Assembly: GCF_047556435.1 (NCBI RefSeq)
Contig: NZ_CP180210.1
Span: 2,170,001 to 2,234,000, forward strand
Length of the DNA stretch: 64,000 nt
Reading direction: 5' to 3'
Source: Alteromonas sp047556435
Lineage (GTDB): Bacteria; Pseudomonadota; Gammaproteobacteria; Enterobacterales; Alteromonadaceae
In this document: positions 9,153-18,857 of the stretch, one piece after another
Position numbering within the stretch: the stretch's first letter is position 1
How the letters are laid out: every line of letters begins with the position of its first letter
The notes under the pieces: model-generated
Databases searched by the model: none
The model's input: only the letters and a program-made list of their open reading frames with translations
What the model was told of the DNA's origin: nothing
Made by a program: the position numbers and the translations under genes

Positions 9153-9223
9153 TCCATTCCCTTCTACATGTTTGCATGGGCGCTTTCCATGTATGTCGTT
9201 ATCTTATGAAAAAAGGTTCTTTT

Positions 9224-10558
9224 ATGAGTTTTTCTCGCCCATTGGGCATAAAAAAAGCTAGCTCAGCGTATCTGAAATTGATATCTGCTGTACTCGTAAC
9301 AATGAGCATATCTGTTCAATCTGCCAATGCACAAAAGTCTTCAATCACGCTTGAAAATGCGCTCAAACGCACATTATCAAACAACCCAGATTTAGTTGTG
9401 TTCGATTTTAAATCTTCGGCATTGGATGGTGAATCAAAAATGGCCAATTTACGACCCAAAATGTCTGTTGGGGTTGAAGTTGAAAATGTGTTGGGAACAG
9501 GCGAAGTGTCTGGTATCAAAGATGCCGATTTGACACTGACCTTATCGTCGGTCATCGAGCTTGGCGATAAAGTCAGCGGCCGAATGAATGTGGTGAGCAC
9601 AAAAAAAACACAACTGCTTACTCAACGGCGAATTCGTACGCTGGACATCCTAGGTGAAACAACTCGACGATATATCAATGTCATTGTCCAACAAGCGTTG
9701 CACAAGACTGAGCAACGAGCTGAAATGCTGGCTCGCACAATGCTTCAGACAGTCTCTACACGGGTTGAAGCGGGAGCTTCTTCACCACTTGAGAAAAAAC
9801 GTGCAGAGTCGGCGTTGTCGCAGGCGCGTTTGTCGTTATTGATAAGTGAACAAAAACTCAATGAGTATAAACGCGACCTGGCCATCATGTGGGGTGACAC
9901 TAACGCTGCGTTTGCGGAAGTTGAAGGGACACTGTTATCGTTTCCAAATTCACTATCACTTGAACATATGCTTTCACAGCTTCAAAGCAATCCACACGTT
10001 CTGCTTTATGCTGATAACTATCGGGTACAAGAGGCCAGATTGAGAGTGGTTCAGGCCAGTCAGCAGTTCGACATTGCGTGGGAAGCCGGTATCCGAAGAA
10101 TGCAGGGAATTAATGACACAGCGTTAGTCGCCAGTATTTCGGTGCCGTTAAATACCAAGCAGCGGAATCTAGGAGAATACGAACAACAGCGCGCATTGCT
10201 TGACAGTATCGACTATCAAAAACAAGCGAAAATTCGTGAACTCACTCGCCAATTAAATCAAGTCATTAGCGCAAAAGACCAAGCCTTGCTCACTGTTACG
10301 ACCCTTCAAGACAATGTCGTTCCCACATTGGAATCTGCATTGAAATTGGCGCGGGATGGCTATGAAAGTGGTCGCTACAACTATATAGAGTGGGTGACAA
10401 CGCAACAGCAACTCATAGATATGCAACGAACACTGATAAAAGCCGCAGGCTTAGTCCACCTTCGAAGCGCAGATCTAGAGGCACTTACGGGAATTCCCGT
10501 GTTTTCTGACTCTCCCTCGACGTCTGCTCAATCATCAGAATTACTAGAGAAAAAATAA
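9224..10558 (+). CDS. czcC: CzcC-like outer-membrane efflux protein (TolC family)
   Basis: This protein of about 444 residues has a signal peptide (KLISAVLVTMSISVQSANA) and long amphipathic helices typical of the outer-membrane channel of heavy-metal RND pumps. The start at 9224 is preceded by AAAAAAGG 7 bases upstream; ATGs at 9206 and earlier are less well placed. Its stop overlaps the ATG of the adaptor gene by one base, so the two are translationally coupled. It would form the exit duct of the Czc-type pump encoded here. Confidence 0.9.
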   Translation: MSFSRPLGIKKASSAYLKLISAVLVTMSISVQSANAQKSSITLENALKRTLSNNPDLVVFDFKSSALDGESKMANLRPKMSVGVEVENVLGTGEVSGIKDADLTLTLSSVIELGDKVSGRMNVVSTKKTQLLTQRRIRTLDILGETTRRYINVIVQQALHKTEQRAEMLARTMLQTVSTRVEAGASSPLEKKRAESALSQARLSLLISEQKLNEYKRDLAIMWGDTNAAFAEVEGTLLSFPNSLSLEHMLSQLQSNPHVLLYADNYRVQEARLRVVQASQQFDIAWEAGIRRMQGINDTALVASISVPLNTKQRNLGEYEQQRALLDSIDYQKQAKIRELTRQLNQVISAKDQALLTVTTLQDNVVPTLESALKLARDGYESGRYNYIEWVTTQQQLIDMQRTLIKAAGLVHLRSADLEALTGIPVFSDSPSTSAQSSELLEKK

Positions 10559-11493
10559 TGAATACATCACAATTTACATTACTCACTAGCGCACGTGACT
10601 TGCTTGGCGTGTTAGCCATGCTACTTACTTTACTGTTTGCTACTGTCGCCCTGGCTGATGATGACGATGAGGAAGCCGAAGAAAGACCCGAGTACGTAGT
10701 GTTATCTCAAGAACGGATGCTTGAACACGATATCGTGACTGCTTCAGCCGCGTCAGGATCATTATCGCTCACAACCAGAACATTTGGGCGGATAGTTCAT
10801 GATCCTGCGTCACTGAGTCATATTCGTGCCCGCTTCGACGGTGTTGTAAAACGTATCATGGTGAATATTGGAGATAAAGTAAAAAAAGGTGACACACTGG
10901 CAATCATTGAGTCAAACGAGAGTTTAAATCAATACTCAATCACCTCACCGATGTCTGGAAAAATCATAGCTAGACACGCCAATGATGGTGAGCTCACCAA
11001 CGGTCAAGTGCTGCTTTCTGTTGCTAATTACTCTCGCGCAATTGCTCAATTGGCTATTTTCCCCAAACAACGTACTCATATTGCCGCTGATATGGAAGTC
11101 ACTTTAAGGCTTGAGGAATTGCAGCAACAATCAAGTATAAGCCACATTACGTCCTCACCGGATGACAAACCCTATTCTATCGCGTTTGTGAACGTTGATA
11201 ATGGCAGTGGTTATTGGCCTTTAGGCGCTATGGTAGAGGGTTATATTCAGATTGGTTTCCAAGAAGTCAATCTGGCACTCCCCAAAAGTTCAATACAAGA
11301 GTTAGATGGGCAAACCATTGTTTTTGTCAAAGAAGGGGAACGATTTTACCCCCGCCAAGTAAAACTTGGGAACACGGACAACCGTTTAGTAGAGATTGTG
11401 AAGGGCGTTCAAATAGGCCAGCAAGTCGTTGTAGAAAATAGCTATCTACTAAAAGCTGATTTATTAAAAATGGAGGCGGGCGATGATGACTAA
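10558..11493 (+). CDS. czcB: CzcB-like RND periplasmic adaptor
   Basis: The 311-residue membrane-fusion protein has an N-terminal hydrophobic segment (LLGVLAMLLTLLFATVALA) and an acidic stretch DDDDEEAEE. A split biotinyl-lipoyl domain follows (RFDGVVKRIMVNIGDKVKKGDTLA and ITSPMSGKIIARHANDGELTNG), then a beta-barrel. It is shorter than usual because the helical hairpin is nearly absent. It links the RND pump to the outer-membrane channel. The gene lies between czcC and czcA on the same strand with one-base overlap upstream. Confidence 0.88.
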   Translation: MNTSQFTLLTSARDLLGVLAMLLTLLFATVALADDDDEEAEERPEYVVLSQERMLEHDIVTASAASGSLSLTTRTFGRIVHDPASLSHIRARFDGVVKRIMVNIGDKVKKGDTLAIIESNESLNQYSITSPMSGKIIARHANDGELTNGQVLLSVANYSRAIAQLAIFPKQRTHIAADMEVTLRLEELQQQSSISHITSSPDDKPYSIAFVNVDNGSGYWPLGAMVEGYIQIGFQEVNLALPKSSIQELDGQTIVFVKEGERFYPRQVKLGNTDNRLVEIVKGVQIGQQVVVENSYLLKADLLKMEAGDDD

Positions 11494-11557
11494 TTACCTG
11501 CGCATTTATTGTCAAAAGCAAAGCCAAGTCCATAAAAACGGTGAGGTGAGAGCATGA
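11483..11557 (+). CDS. Possible 24-residue coupling ORF between czcB and czcA
   Basis: A short frame starts at ATG 11483 inside the end of czcB, with GGAGG 6 bases upstream, and ends at a TGA overlapping the czcA ATG (ATGA). Such an arrangement would let ribosomes leaving this ORF restart on czcA. The 24-residue product (MMTNYLRIYCQ...) resembles nothing I recognise. It may be only a translational bridge. Confidence 0.35.
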   Translation: MMTNYLRIYCQKQSQVHKNGEVRA

Positions 11558-14500
11558 TTGCACGAATACTCCGTCTGTCGATTGAGCGCCGTGGTGTCAT
11601 GATGTTGTTCGCCTTGTTTGTCGCCTTTTTTGGTATGTACAGTTACAAACAACTGCCGATTGATGCTGTGCCTGATATCACCAACGTGCAAGTGCAGATA
11701 AATACCGCAACCCCAGGTTACTCGCCTTTGGAGACTGAGCAACGCATAACGTTTATAGTTGAAACCTCGCTGGCCGGTTTGCCTAATTTATCGTATACCC
11801 GCTCGATATCACGCTATGGCTTGTCGCAAGTCACAGTCGTGTTTAAAGAGGGCACCGATTTATATTTCGCACGAAATCTCGTCAACGAGCGTCTCACCGC
11901 CATCGCGGCGCAATTGCCAACAGGGTTAACCCCTGAAATGGGCCCTATCGCCACAGGCTTGGGTGAAATTTACATGTACTCGTTAAGTGCTGAGCCTCAG
12001 GCGCGACAGGACAACGGTCAACCCTATGATGCTATGGCATTAAGGGAGATCCATGATTGGGTAGTTAAGCCCCAATTGTCGCTTGTTGAGGGGGTAACCG
12101 AGGTTTATGCGGTAGGCGGATTTGAAAAGCAATATCATGTGAATCCTAATCCAGTCGCAATGATAAACTTTGGGATAAGTACAGGTGACCTTCTCAGTGC
12201 GCTAGAACGCAACAATGCGAATCAAGGCGCTGGTTTTGTAGAACAAAATGGGCAACAAGTACTGATCAGATCGGAAGCCCAACTGAAGGGCATCGACGAT
12301 ATCGGCCAAGTGGTTGTTAAGATCATTGATGGCGTACCGGTAAAAATTCAAGACATCGCCCAAATCAACCTCGGTAAAGAGCTGCGCTCTGGAGCCGGCA
12401 CGTTAAATGGCCAAGAAACAGTGATTGGCACGACAATGATGTTAGTGGGAGAAAACTCTCGTACGGTCGCCAAAGCTGTGGACAGTAAGCTCGAAACCAT
12501 TAAAACAAGCTTACCCGAGGGCGTTATCCTTGAAGCGGTTTACGATAGAACAAGCCTCGTTGACAAAACCATCGACACAGTACAGAAAAACCTCGTCGAG
12601 GGCGCTTTACTTGTCATCGTTGTGCTATTCGTTTTGCTTGGGAATGTGCGAGCTGCACTTATTACAGCCGCTGTAATACCCCTGGCAATGCTTGCCACGA
12701 TATCCGGTATGGTCAAAACCGATGTGTCTGCTAACTTAATGAGTTTAGGCGCACTGGATTTTGGCTTGATTGTCGATGGCGCAGTTATCATTGTTGAAAA
12801 CTGTATCAGGCGATTATCCGAATCCCAGAAGCAAAACGGCGCAACTCTACCGCTCAAAGAAAGACTGAATGTTGTATATGAAGCCACTAATGAAGTCATA
12901 CGTCCCAGTTTGTTTGGTGTATTGATCATTACCATTGTTTATATCCCCTTGTTCACGCTCACTGGCGTCGAAGGTAAAATGTTCCACCCCATGGCAGCGA
13001 CCGTGATAATGGCTTTGCTTGCCGCAATGGTATTTTGTTTTACCGTAGTGCCTGCGGCGATAGCAATTTTCATGAGAGGTAAAATTAGCGAAAAAGAAAG
13101 CCCAATTATTAAAGGTGCAAAGGCAGTCTATCGTCCTGTTTTAACCGGAGCGCTGCGTTTTAGATGGCTAGTGGTAGTAGCAGCGAGTGCTTTGGTTGTC
13201 GGCAGTTTATGGATGGGCAGTAAATTAGGCTCCGAGTTTATTCCCCAGCTCAATGAAGGTGATATCTTAGTACAGGCAATACGGATCCCTGGGACAGGGG
13301 TAGAACAAGCAGTTGAAATGCAAAAAACTCTTGAAGCGAAACTTATGCAGTATGAGCAAGTACAGACGGTATTCGGTCGCACGGGTACGGGTGAGGTCGC
13401 CACCGACCCTATGCCACCAAACATTACTGATACGTTTGTTATTTTAAAGCCTCGGGAGCAATGGCCCGATCCATCAATGACAAAAGCTGAGTTAGTGGAA
13501 ACGTTTGAAGAGGACTTGTTTACTTTGCCCGGCAATAATTATGAATTTACGCAACCTATACAAATGCGTTTTAACGAATTGATTAGTGGCGTAAGGGCAG
13601 ATTTGGGGATAAAGCTATTTGGGGATGACTTAGATACGCTCTTTGCATCTGCTTCTGACATTTTGACCGTTATTTCAACGATTGAAGGAGCTGATGACGC
13701 GAGGCTTGAGCAGGTAGAAGGCATTCCAATCTTCACCGTCACACCAAAGCCTGATCAATTGGCACGCTTTGGTTTGGATATAGCCGACTTGCAGTTATGG
13801 CTCAATGCTGCGACAGGTGGAGAAACCGCTGGAATGATTTTTGACGGCGACAGACGCTTTGAGATTGTCGTGCGATATGGCGACGACATTCGAAATGAAC
13901 TCACTCAGCTTGAGAGCGTTCCCATCGTCACGCCCTCTGGTGAGCATGTACCGATAAGCGAATTAGCCACACTGGCATTTAAAGAAGTACCTAGCCAAAT
14001 AAGCCGGGAAAATGGCAAACGTAGTATTGTTGTCACAGCAAATGTGCGTGACAGAGATATTGGCACTTTTGTTGAAGAAGCTCAGGCGAGAATCAATGAT
14101 GAAGTAGATTTACCTGCTGGTTATTGGCTCGACTATGGTGGAACCTTTGAGCAGCTCGAGAGTGCGAGTCAACGATTGACTATTGTGGTACCCGTTACGT
14201 TGTTTGTGATATTGACTATGCTGGTGATTGCGTTTGGCTCTATACGCGATGCGTTAATTATCTTCACAGGTATCCCTTTGGCATTAACAGGCGGTGTAAT
14301 GTCTCTTTGGTTAAGGGATATGCCTTTATCCATATCCGCATCGGTAGGGTTTATCGCATTATCGGGAATTGCCGTGCTAAACGGATTGGTAATGCTGTCC
14401 TTTATAAAGCAACGTTTGCTAGAAACCGGAGAATTAGTGAATAGCATTGTTGAAGGAGCACTGATTCGATTACGTCCAGTGCTAATGACGGCATTAGTGG

Positions 14501-14673
14501 CAAGCTTAGGGTTTGTGCCCATGGCGCTGAATACAGGTATTGGTGCAGAAGTACAAAGACCGTTGGCTACCGTTGTGATTGGCGGAATTGTATCTTCGAC
14601 GCTCCTCACGCTTGTCGTTCTTCCGGTTCTTTATCGCATCGTATATGCAAAACAGGAAGTTGCACTTCGTTAG
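11554..14673 (+). CDS. czcA: CzcA-like heavy-metal RND efflux pump
   Basis: This 1039-residue proton-driven inner-membrane pump shows the HME1-type signature DFGLIVDGAVIIVEN in transmembrane helix 4. Its Asp402, Asp408 and Glu415 match the proton-relay residues known from CzcA, which points to Zn/Co/Cd export. Twelve membrane helices and two large periplasmic loops are apparent. It is the last gene of the czcI-like/czcCBA operon. A T-rich hairpin follows the stop codon. A relic of another czcA copy lies just downstream. Confidence 0.94.
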   Translation: MIARILRLSIERRGVMMLFALFVAFFGMYSYKQLPIDAVPDITNVQVQINTATPGYSPLETEQRITFIVETSLAGLPNLSYTRSISRYGLSQVTVVFKEGTDLYFARNLVNERLTAIAAQLPTGLTPEMGPIATGLGEIYMYSLSAEPQARQDNGQPYDAMALREIHDWVVKPQLSLVEGVTEVYAVGGFEKQYHVNPNPVAMINFGISTGDLLSALERNNANQGAGFVEQNGQQVLIRSEAQLKGIDDIGQVVVKIIDGVPVKIQDIAQINLGKELRSGAGTLNGQETVIGTTMMLVGENSRTVAKAVDSKLETIKTSLPEGVILEAVYDRTSLVDKTIDTVQKNLVEGALLVIVVLFVLLGNVRAALITAAVIPLAMLATISGMVKTDVSANLMSLGALDFGLIVDGAVIIVENCIRRLSESQKQNGATLPLKERLNVVYEATNEVIRPSLFGVLIITIVYIPLFTLTGVEGKMFHPMAATVIMALLAAMVFCFTVVPAAIAIFMRGKISEKESPIIKGAKAVYRPVLTGALRFRWLVVVAASALVVGSLWMGSKLGSEFIPQLNEGDILVQAIRIPGTGVEQAVEMQKTLEAKLMQYEQVQTVFGRTGTGEVATDPMPPNITDTFVILKPREQWPDPSMTKAELVETFEEDLFTLPGNNYEFTQPIQMRFNELISGVRADLGIKLFGDDLDTLFASASDILTVISTIEGADDARLEQVEGIPIFTVTPKPDQLARFGLDIADLQLWLNAATGGETAGMIFDGDRRFEIVVRYGDDIRNELTQLESVPIVTPSGEHVPISELATLAFKEVPSQISRENGKRSIVVTANVRDRDIGTFVEEAQARINDEVDLPAGYWLDYGGTFEQLESASQRLTIVVPVTLFVILTMLVIAFGSIRDALIIFTGIPLALTGGVMSLWLRDMPLSISASVGFIALSGIAVLNGLVMLSFIKQRLLETGELVNSIVEGALIRLRPVLMTALVASLGFVPMALNTGIGAEVQRPLATVVIGGIVSSTLLTLVVLPVLYRIVYAKQEVALR

Positions 14674-14683
14674 CGCTAAGTCG

Positions 14684-14723
14684 AGGAAGCATTCGTTGCC
14701 GATAAACGATCGCTTCCTTTTTT
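14684..14723 (+). terminator. Rho-independent terminator after czcA
   Basis: The arms AGGAAGC (14684-14690) and GCTTCCT (14712-14718), with further pairing inside, are followed by a run of T. It begins 11 bases after the czcA stop. Confidence 0.75.
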
Positions 14724-14918
14724 CATAGTCAAAGAAATCCGTGACAGCCTATTTATCAGTTGAAGGAGCAGCTCTCAGAAAGTGAATGACGTGCCATATG
14801 AGTTGTATCGTTAACAGCTAAATAAAGGAACGTAAATAATTGGGTTAACGCCACGCAACACTTGGGCTCAGCAATCTAGACATTATTGTGATCATAGAAT
14901 GATGTGGGGTGGCACATT

Positions 14919-15194
14919 TTATGGCTGTCTTTTATCAGGCAGAGGATGGAAGAAACTGGCGAGTTAGTAAACTCGATTATTGATGGTGCAATGACTCGCT
15001 TGCGGCCAGTACTCATGACCGCGCTAGTGGCGAACCTTGTTTTTGTGCCCATGGCGCTTAACGTAGGTACTGGCGCAGAGGTGCAGCGACCTCTGGCAAC
15101 CGTGGTCATTGGTGGGATCATATCCTCTACCTTGTTAACTGTGGTTGTACTACCTGTACTCTATAGACTCGTTCACAGCAAAACTGCAATCTAA
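14919..15194 (+). pseudogene. czcA relic (C-terminal fragment)
   Basis: This frame encodes the last 90 or so residues of an HME-RND pump: LSFIRQRMEETGELVNS through the final helix and VLYRLVHSK. It resembles the C-terminus of the intact CzcA just upstream at roughly 80 percent identity by eye, and is not a copy of it. The rest of the gene is missing. It probably marks a deletion that removed most of a second czc operon and left the transporter gene that follows. Confidence 0.85.
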
Positions 15195-15302
15195 TGTTAA
15201 CGGCTTTCAGATTAATGACGAAAGCCCTTATTTCGAATTATCCAGAACGGCGAAACTAGTATATTGTCGTGTCATTCATTTTTTGACGTTGCAGGAAAAA
15301 GT

Positions 15303-15935
15303 ATGGAACCAACAAGAAAAAGTGATTTAAAAAAGGCGAGAAAGCTTCAAATATTAAATGTCATCTATGATGCAATTGAAGTAATAGTCGCTTTAATAGC
15401 AGGGATAACTGCCAATAGTTCAGCGCTCATAGGATGGGCATTGGACAGCACAATAGAGGTGGTAAGTGCTGCCACCCTTGGCTGGCGTCTACACGGTGAG
15501 CTTAAAGGAATTGATAAAGATCAGGTGAACAGACGGAAAAAAATAACTCTTTACGTGATCGCAGTATCATTTGCTTTGGTCTGCATATTTATATCTTATG
15601 ATGCAGTTACAAAACTTCTTAGTCAGCAAACTTCAAGCTGGAGCACTATGGGGTTAATCATTTTAGTAACTTCTTTGCTTATCAACCCTATTTTTATTTA
15701 TTTCAAAAGAAAATATGGCCGTAAGCTGGACAGTCCAGCGTTACTTGCCGATGCCAAAGATACCTTTATCTGTTTATACCAAACTATCGTTGTTCTTGCT
15801 GGTTTGCTATTGGTAAATTGGTTTGGCTGGTGGTGGACAGATCCTGTGGCGGCGTTGCTCATTGTACCTTATGCAGCAAAAGAAGGTTGGGAGGCCTACA
15901 CTAAAGCAAGAGAAATCAACGTTGATAAGAAGTAA
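15303..15935 (+). CDS. CDF-like cation transporter
   Basis: The protein of about 210 residues has five or six hydrophobic segments. Its N-terminal part (NSSALIGWALDSTIEVVSAATLGWRL) and later LLADAKDTFICLYQT recall the metal-site helices of cation diffusion facilitators. An AGGA about 7 bases upstream supports the ATG at 15303 rather than the earlier in-frame start at 15264. It follows the czcA relic and precedes a permease on the same strand, so it was probably part of a second efflux operon. The substrate is unknown, probably a divalent metal. Confidence 0.7.
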   Translation: MEPTRKSDLKKARKLQILNVIYDAIEVIVALIAGITANSSALIGWALDSTIEVVSAATLGWRLHGELKGIDKDQVNRRKKITLYVIAVSFALVCIFISYDAVTKLLSQQTSSWSTMGLIILVTSLLINPIFIYFKRKYGRKLDSPALLADAKDTFICLYQTIVVLAGLLLVNWFGWWWTDPVAALLIVPYAAKEGWEAYTKAREINVDKK

Positions 15936-16191
15936 CAGACCTCTAGACGTTTACAATACATTCGCTCAAAACTGACGTTATTCATTTTGTAAAAACTATA
16001 ATAGTTTCTTAATTACTTAGATTTTTATCAGGTAATGCTGTTAGCGGAGCAGTTCTATACTTCGGTGATCGTAGTACGGCACATAAGGCAATGATCCATG
16101 CGTCCAATGATTAAAATACAAATACACAGGAAGCCATAGCGCTTTTAACTGAATCAGGGTTAGATTTACATCGTGCGAAAGGAGGGGAAAC
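15936..16191. other. Intergenic region upstream of the permease
   Basis: About 255 bp without a supportable gene. The only clear signal is a very strong ribosome-binding site, AAAGGAGGGG, 4 bases before the permease ATG. I see no convincing operator. Confidence 0.4.
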
Positions 16192-17403
16192 ATGAGTGAG
16201 TTTTTAACGCAATGGCAAGAGGCCGCCCACACTACTTTGGGCCTATTTTGGATGGCTTTTTGGGCCTTCGCGCTTGGTTACCTAATAAGCTCAATGATCC
16301 AAGTTTTTGTCACCAAAGAGAGAATGCAAAAATCCATGGGAAAAACTGGACCCAAAAGTGTCGCATTGGGCACTTTCTTTGGCTTTATTTCCAGTTCCTG
16401 TTCCTTCGCAGCTTTATCTACAACGCGTGCTCTATTTGTAAAAGGTGCAGGCTTAATCCCTTCGCTTGCTTTCATGTTGGCGTCCACCAATTTGGTGGTG
16501 GAATTAGGCATAATCATTTCTATTTTTCTTGGGTGGCAGTTTGTTGTAGGAGAATATGTCGGTGGTATTCTACTTATCCTAGCCGTTTGGCTGTTGGTCA
16601 AACTGACGTGTAAAAAAGAGTTTGAGGAAAAATCGCGAGAGCATGCAAAAAAAGCAGAAGGTGGCGATAACCAAGCGAGTAGCAAGGAAAAAAGCTGGAA
16701 AGATAAAATAGCGAGTAAAGCGGGATGGCACCAAGTTGCTAGCCGCTACACGATGGAATGGAAGATGGTATGGAAAGATGTGACCATTGGGTTTACGGTC
16801 GCCGGTATCATCGCGGTATTTGTCCCCACTGAATTTTTTCAATCACTTTTCATCGGAGCCGGGCAAGAATCGAACTCCTTTTTGCAGATTCTTGCACAAA
16901 CCATCGTTGGCCCCGTTGCGGCCTTTTTTACTTTTATCGGCTCCATGGGCAACATTCCGCTAGCGGCCGTGTTATTCGGGCAGGGGGTAAGTTTCGCTGG
17001 AGTAATGGCGTTTATCTTTAGTGATCTGGTGGTATTTCCAGTGTTGCGGATTCAGGCGCAGTACTATGGCTGGAAAATGGCCATTTATATACTGATTGTA
17101 TTTCTATGTGCGCTTGTGGGCGTCTCGCTCGTCATGCACTATGGACTCGATCTCTTGGGGCACTTGCCTGATGCTTCAGGATTTCAGTCAATGACAGATC
17201 GTGAGTTTTTTAACATAGACTACACGTTTTTCTTGAATTTGCTCTTTCTCGCGCTAACCGCTGCATTCATCGTTTGGCAGTTCTACAAAAAAGAAAAATC
17301 GATGTCAGCTAATCGAAGCCTAGGCGACTGGATACTGCTGTCGCTTTCGATTGTCGCGTATGGATGGCTTGCAATTGGTGTGGCTGTGCTTCCATTTTTA
17401 TAG
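16192..17403 (+). CDS. Multi-spanning permease (DUF318/YraQ-type)
   Basis: The 403-residue membrane protein has eight to ten hydrophobic helices split by a charged cytoplasmic loop (about residues 138-175). The motif SSSCSFAALSTTRALFVKGAG in the first half and a matching GNIPLAAVLFG region in the second fit the DUF318/UPF0718 permeases, a family that includes ArsP. Such genes often accompany metal-resistance clusters, but this one lacks the ArsP-type cysteine pattern I would expect. The substrate is unknown. Confidence 0.7.
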   Translation: MSEFLTQWQEAAHTTLGLFWMAFWAFALGYLISSMIQVFVTKERMQKSMGKTGPKSVALGTFFGFISSSCSFAALSTTRALFVKGAGLIPSLAFMLASTNLVVELGIIISIFLGWQFVVGEYVGGILLILAVWLLVKLTCKKEFEEKSREHAKKAEGGDNQASSKEKSWKDKIASKAGWHQVASRYTMEWKMVWKDVTIGFTVAGIIAVFVPTEFFQSLFIGAGQESNSFLQILAQTIVGPVAAFFTFIGSMGNIPLAAVLFGQGVSFAGVMAFIFSDLVVFPVLRIQAQYYGWKMAIYILIVFLCALVGVSLVMHYGLDLLGHLPDASGFQSMTDREFFNIDYTFFLNLLFLALTAAFIVWQFYKKEKSMSANRSLGDWILLSLSIVAYGWLAIGVAVLPFL

Positions 17404-17416
17404 TTTACCAGTGAAA

Positions 17417-17482
17417 AGTTGTTTGGGTGATGACGTATATTATGAAATATTTATCGGGGAAACCTCACACACCCAAACAACT
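17417..17482. repeat. 13-bp perfect inverted repeat downstream of the permease
   Basis: AGTTGTTTGGGTG at 17417-17429 is repeated in inverted form at 17470-17482 with a 40-base spacer. It lies just after the permease stop and before the IS30-type element. It may be a transcription-ending structure or the remnant of a small mobile element; no T-run follows. Confidence 0.6.
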
Positions 17483-17566
17483 ATTGATAGCGGCTTAAAG
17501 AATTCCTACAATTAACTGCTGCTTTAAATGGGGGGTACATATGCTCTATTCGCGGATTCAACCCCG

Positions 17567-18626
17567 AAGTGCACCACTCGCTAAATTAAGCCACGTTGCG
17601 TAATTCTTTGAATACCGCGACTGGCTGTTTAAATCCCAGACACTTTCGCGGTCTGGCATTCAGTGCCTTTTCAATGTTCGCTATCTGTTCGTTTGTTACT
17701 GTTCGTAAATCGGTGCCTTTACGGATGTATTTGTCGTAACAATCCGTTAAAGTTTTCGTTCAATCCGCGCTCCCAAGACGAATAAGGGTTAGCGAAGTAA
17801 ATGTCCGTCTTCAACTTCTCTGCAACCAGTCCATGGTCACAGAATTCACTGCCGTTGTCCGCCGTAATAGTGCGAACATGGCGGCGATATCGCCACAACA
17901 TGCCAACCATGGCTCTGCTCACCTCCGCCGCACTTTTCGCGGGGACTTTACGTATCAGGTACAGCTTACTCTTGCGCTCGACTAAGCTGACTATCGCGCC
18001 TGTTCCTTGCTTCCCTAAAACGGTATCGGCTTCCCAGTCCCCAAACCGTTTCTTCTTATCTACAATAGCTGGGCGACGTTCAATCCCTACGCGATTCGGG
18101 ATAATGACACGTTTCGCTCTGCTGCCTTGTCGGTACTTCCGGCGACCATGTCGCAATTGCTTATACAGCTTACCACCACGCAGTTTGTCTCTCTGGACGT
18201 AGCCGTAAATCCATTCATGGCTTACCGAATGTCCAATGATTTTACCTACACCTGCAATTTGCTTAGGGCTCCATTTCTGGTTAAGCCCGAACTCAACAAA
18301 CGTAATTGTAAGTGCTGGTATGCCGTATTTGGCTGCCAGACATCGTCGTTTAATTGTCTTAGCATGAGCCACTTCCGGCAGGTAGTGATTATCACGAATT
18401 CTGTTGCGCCGGACTTCACGGCTAATCGTGCTGTGACTCACTTTCAGCCGCTTTCCAATATCTCGGTAACTGAAACCCTCGCGTAAGTAGGCTTCGATCT
18501 GGTATCGTTGCCCTTCGATCAACTGCTTGTAACTCATGGTAACTACTCATGTTTGTTTGGCGACTACAGAGTACCACCAACAGGCAGTTGATCTCTCCTC
18601 ACCGTTTAACCATGAGTGGTGCACTT
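17567..18626 (-). mobile_element. IS30-family insertion sequence (inactive)
   Basis: The inverted repeats share AAGTGCACCACTC (17567-17579, and inverted at 18614-18626). They enclose a single IS30-type transposase gene of the expected length that carries a frameshift. I could not recognise a clear target duplication. The exact outer ends may extend a few bases further. Confidence 0.75.
17586..18537 (-). pseudogene. IS30-family transposase, frameshifted
   Basis: The first 270 residues read as an IS30 transposase, with an N-terminal helix-turn-helix (YRDIGKRLKVSHSTISREVRR) and the DDE residues in DWEADTV, TADNGSEF and ERGLNENFNG. At about 17725-17733 an extra A shifts the frame and ends translation after LLRQIHP. 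In the other frame the normal C-terminus continues (YIRKGTDLRT through KCLGFKQPVAVF) to a stop at 17586. The product is therefore probably non-functional. Confidence 0.88.
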
Positions 18627-18857
18627 ATTATCTGAATTCGGGTTTAGTAAAATAGAGATTCAAACAGCAGGTTAGAAAGTTTTTGAGAACTAGACTTCCA
18701 AATTATTTAAGGGTGATTTAGAAGTCTCAGTATTTTTGCCATTCGGCCTGCTAAGTCATTTGGTCCGTTTTCACGTGGTTTAATTGAAGTGACTAGTTCA
18801 ATTAGGGTTAAATCAAACCTTAGCCGGAGAAAGAAGATGGTCGATTTCAGTCCGAGG
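18627..18857. other. Region between the IS30 element and the recombinase relic
   Basis: About 230 bp with no convincing gene. A leftward 71-codon frame (18707-18922) overlaps the end of the recombinase relic but has no recognisable features. Confidence 0.3.

Noticed and set aside
12540..14609. Long leftward open frames inside czcA
   Set aside because: They are antisense to a complete, well-matched RND pump and have low-complexity Ser/Thr/Ile composition typical of shadow frames.
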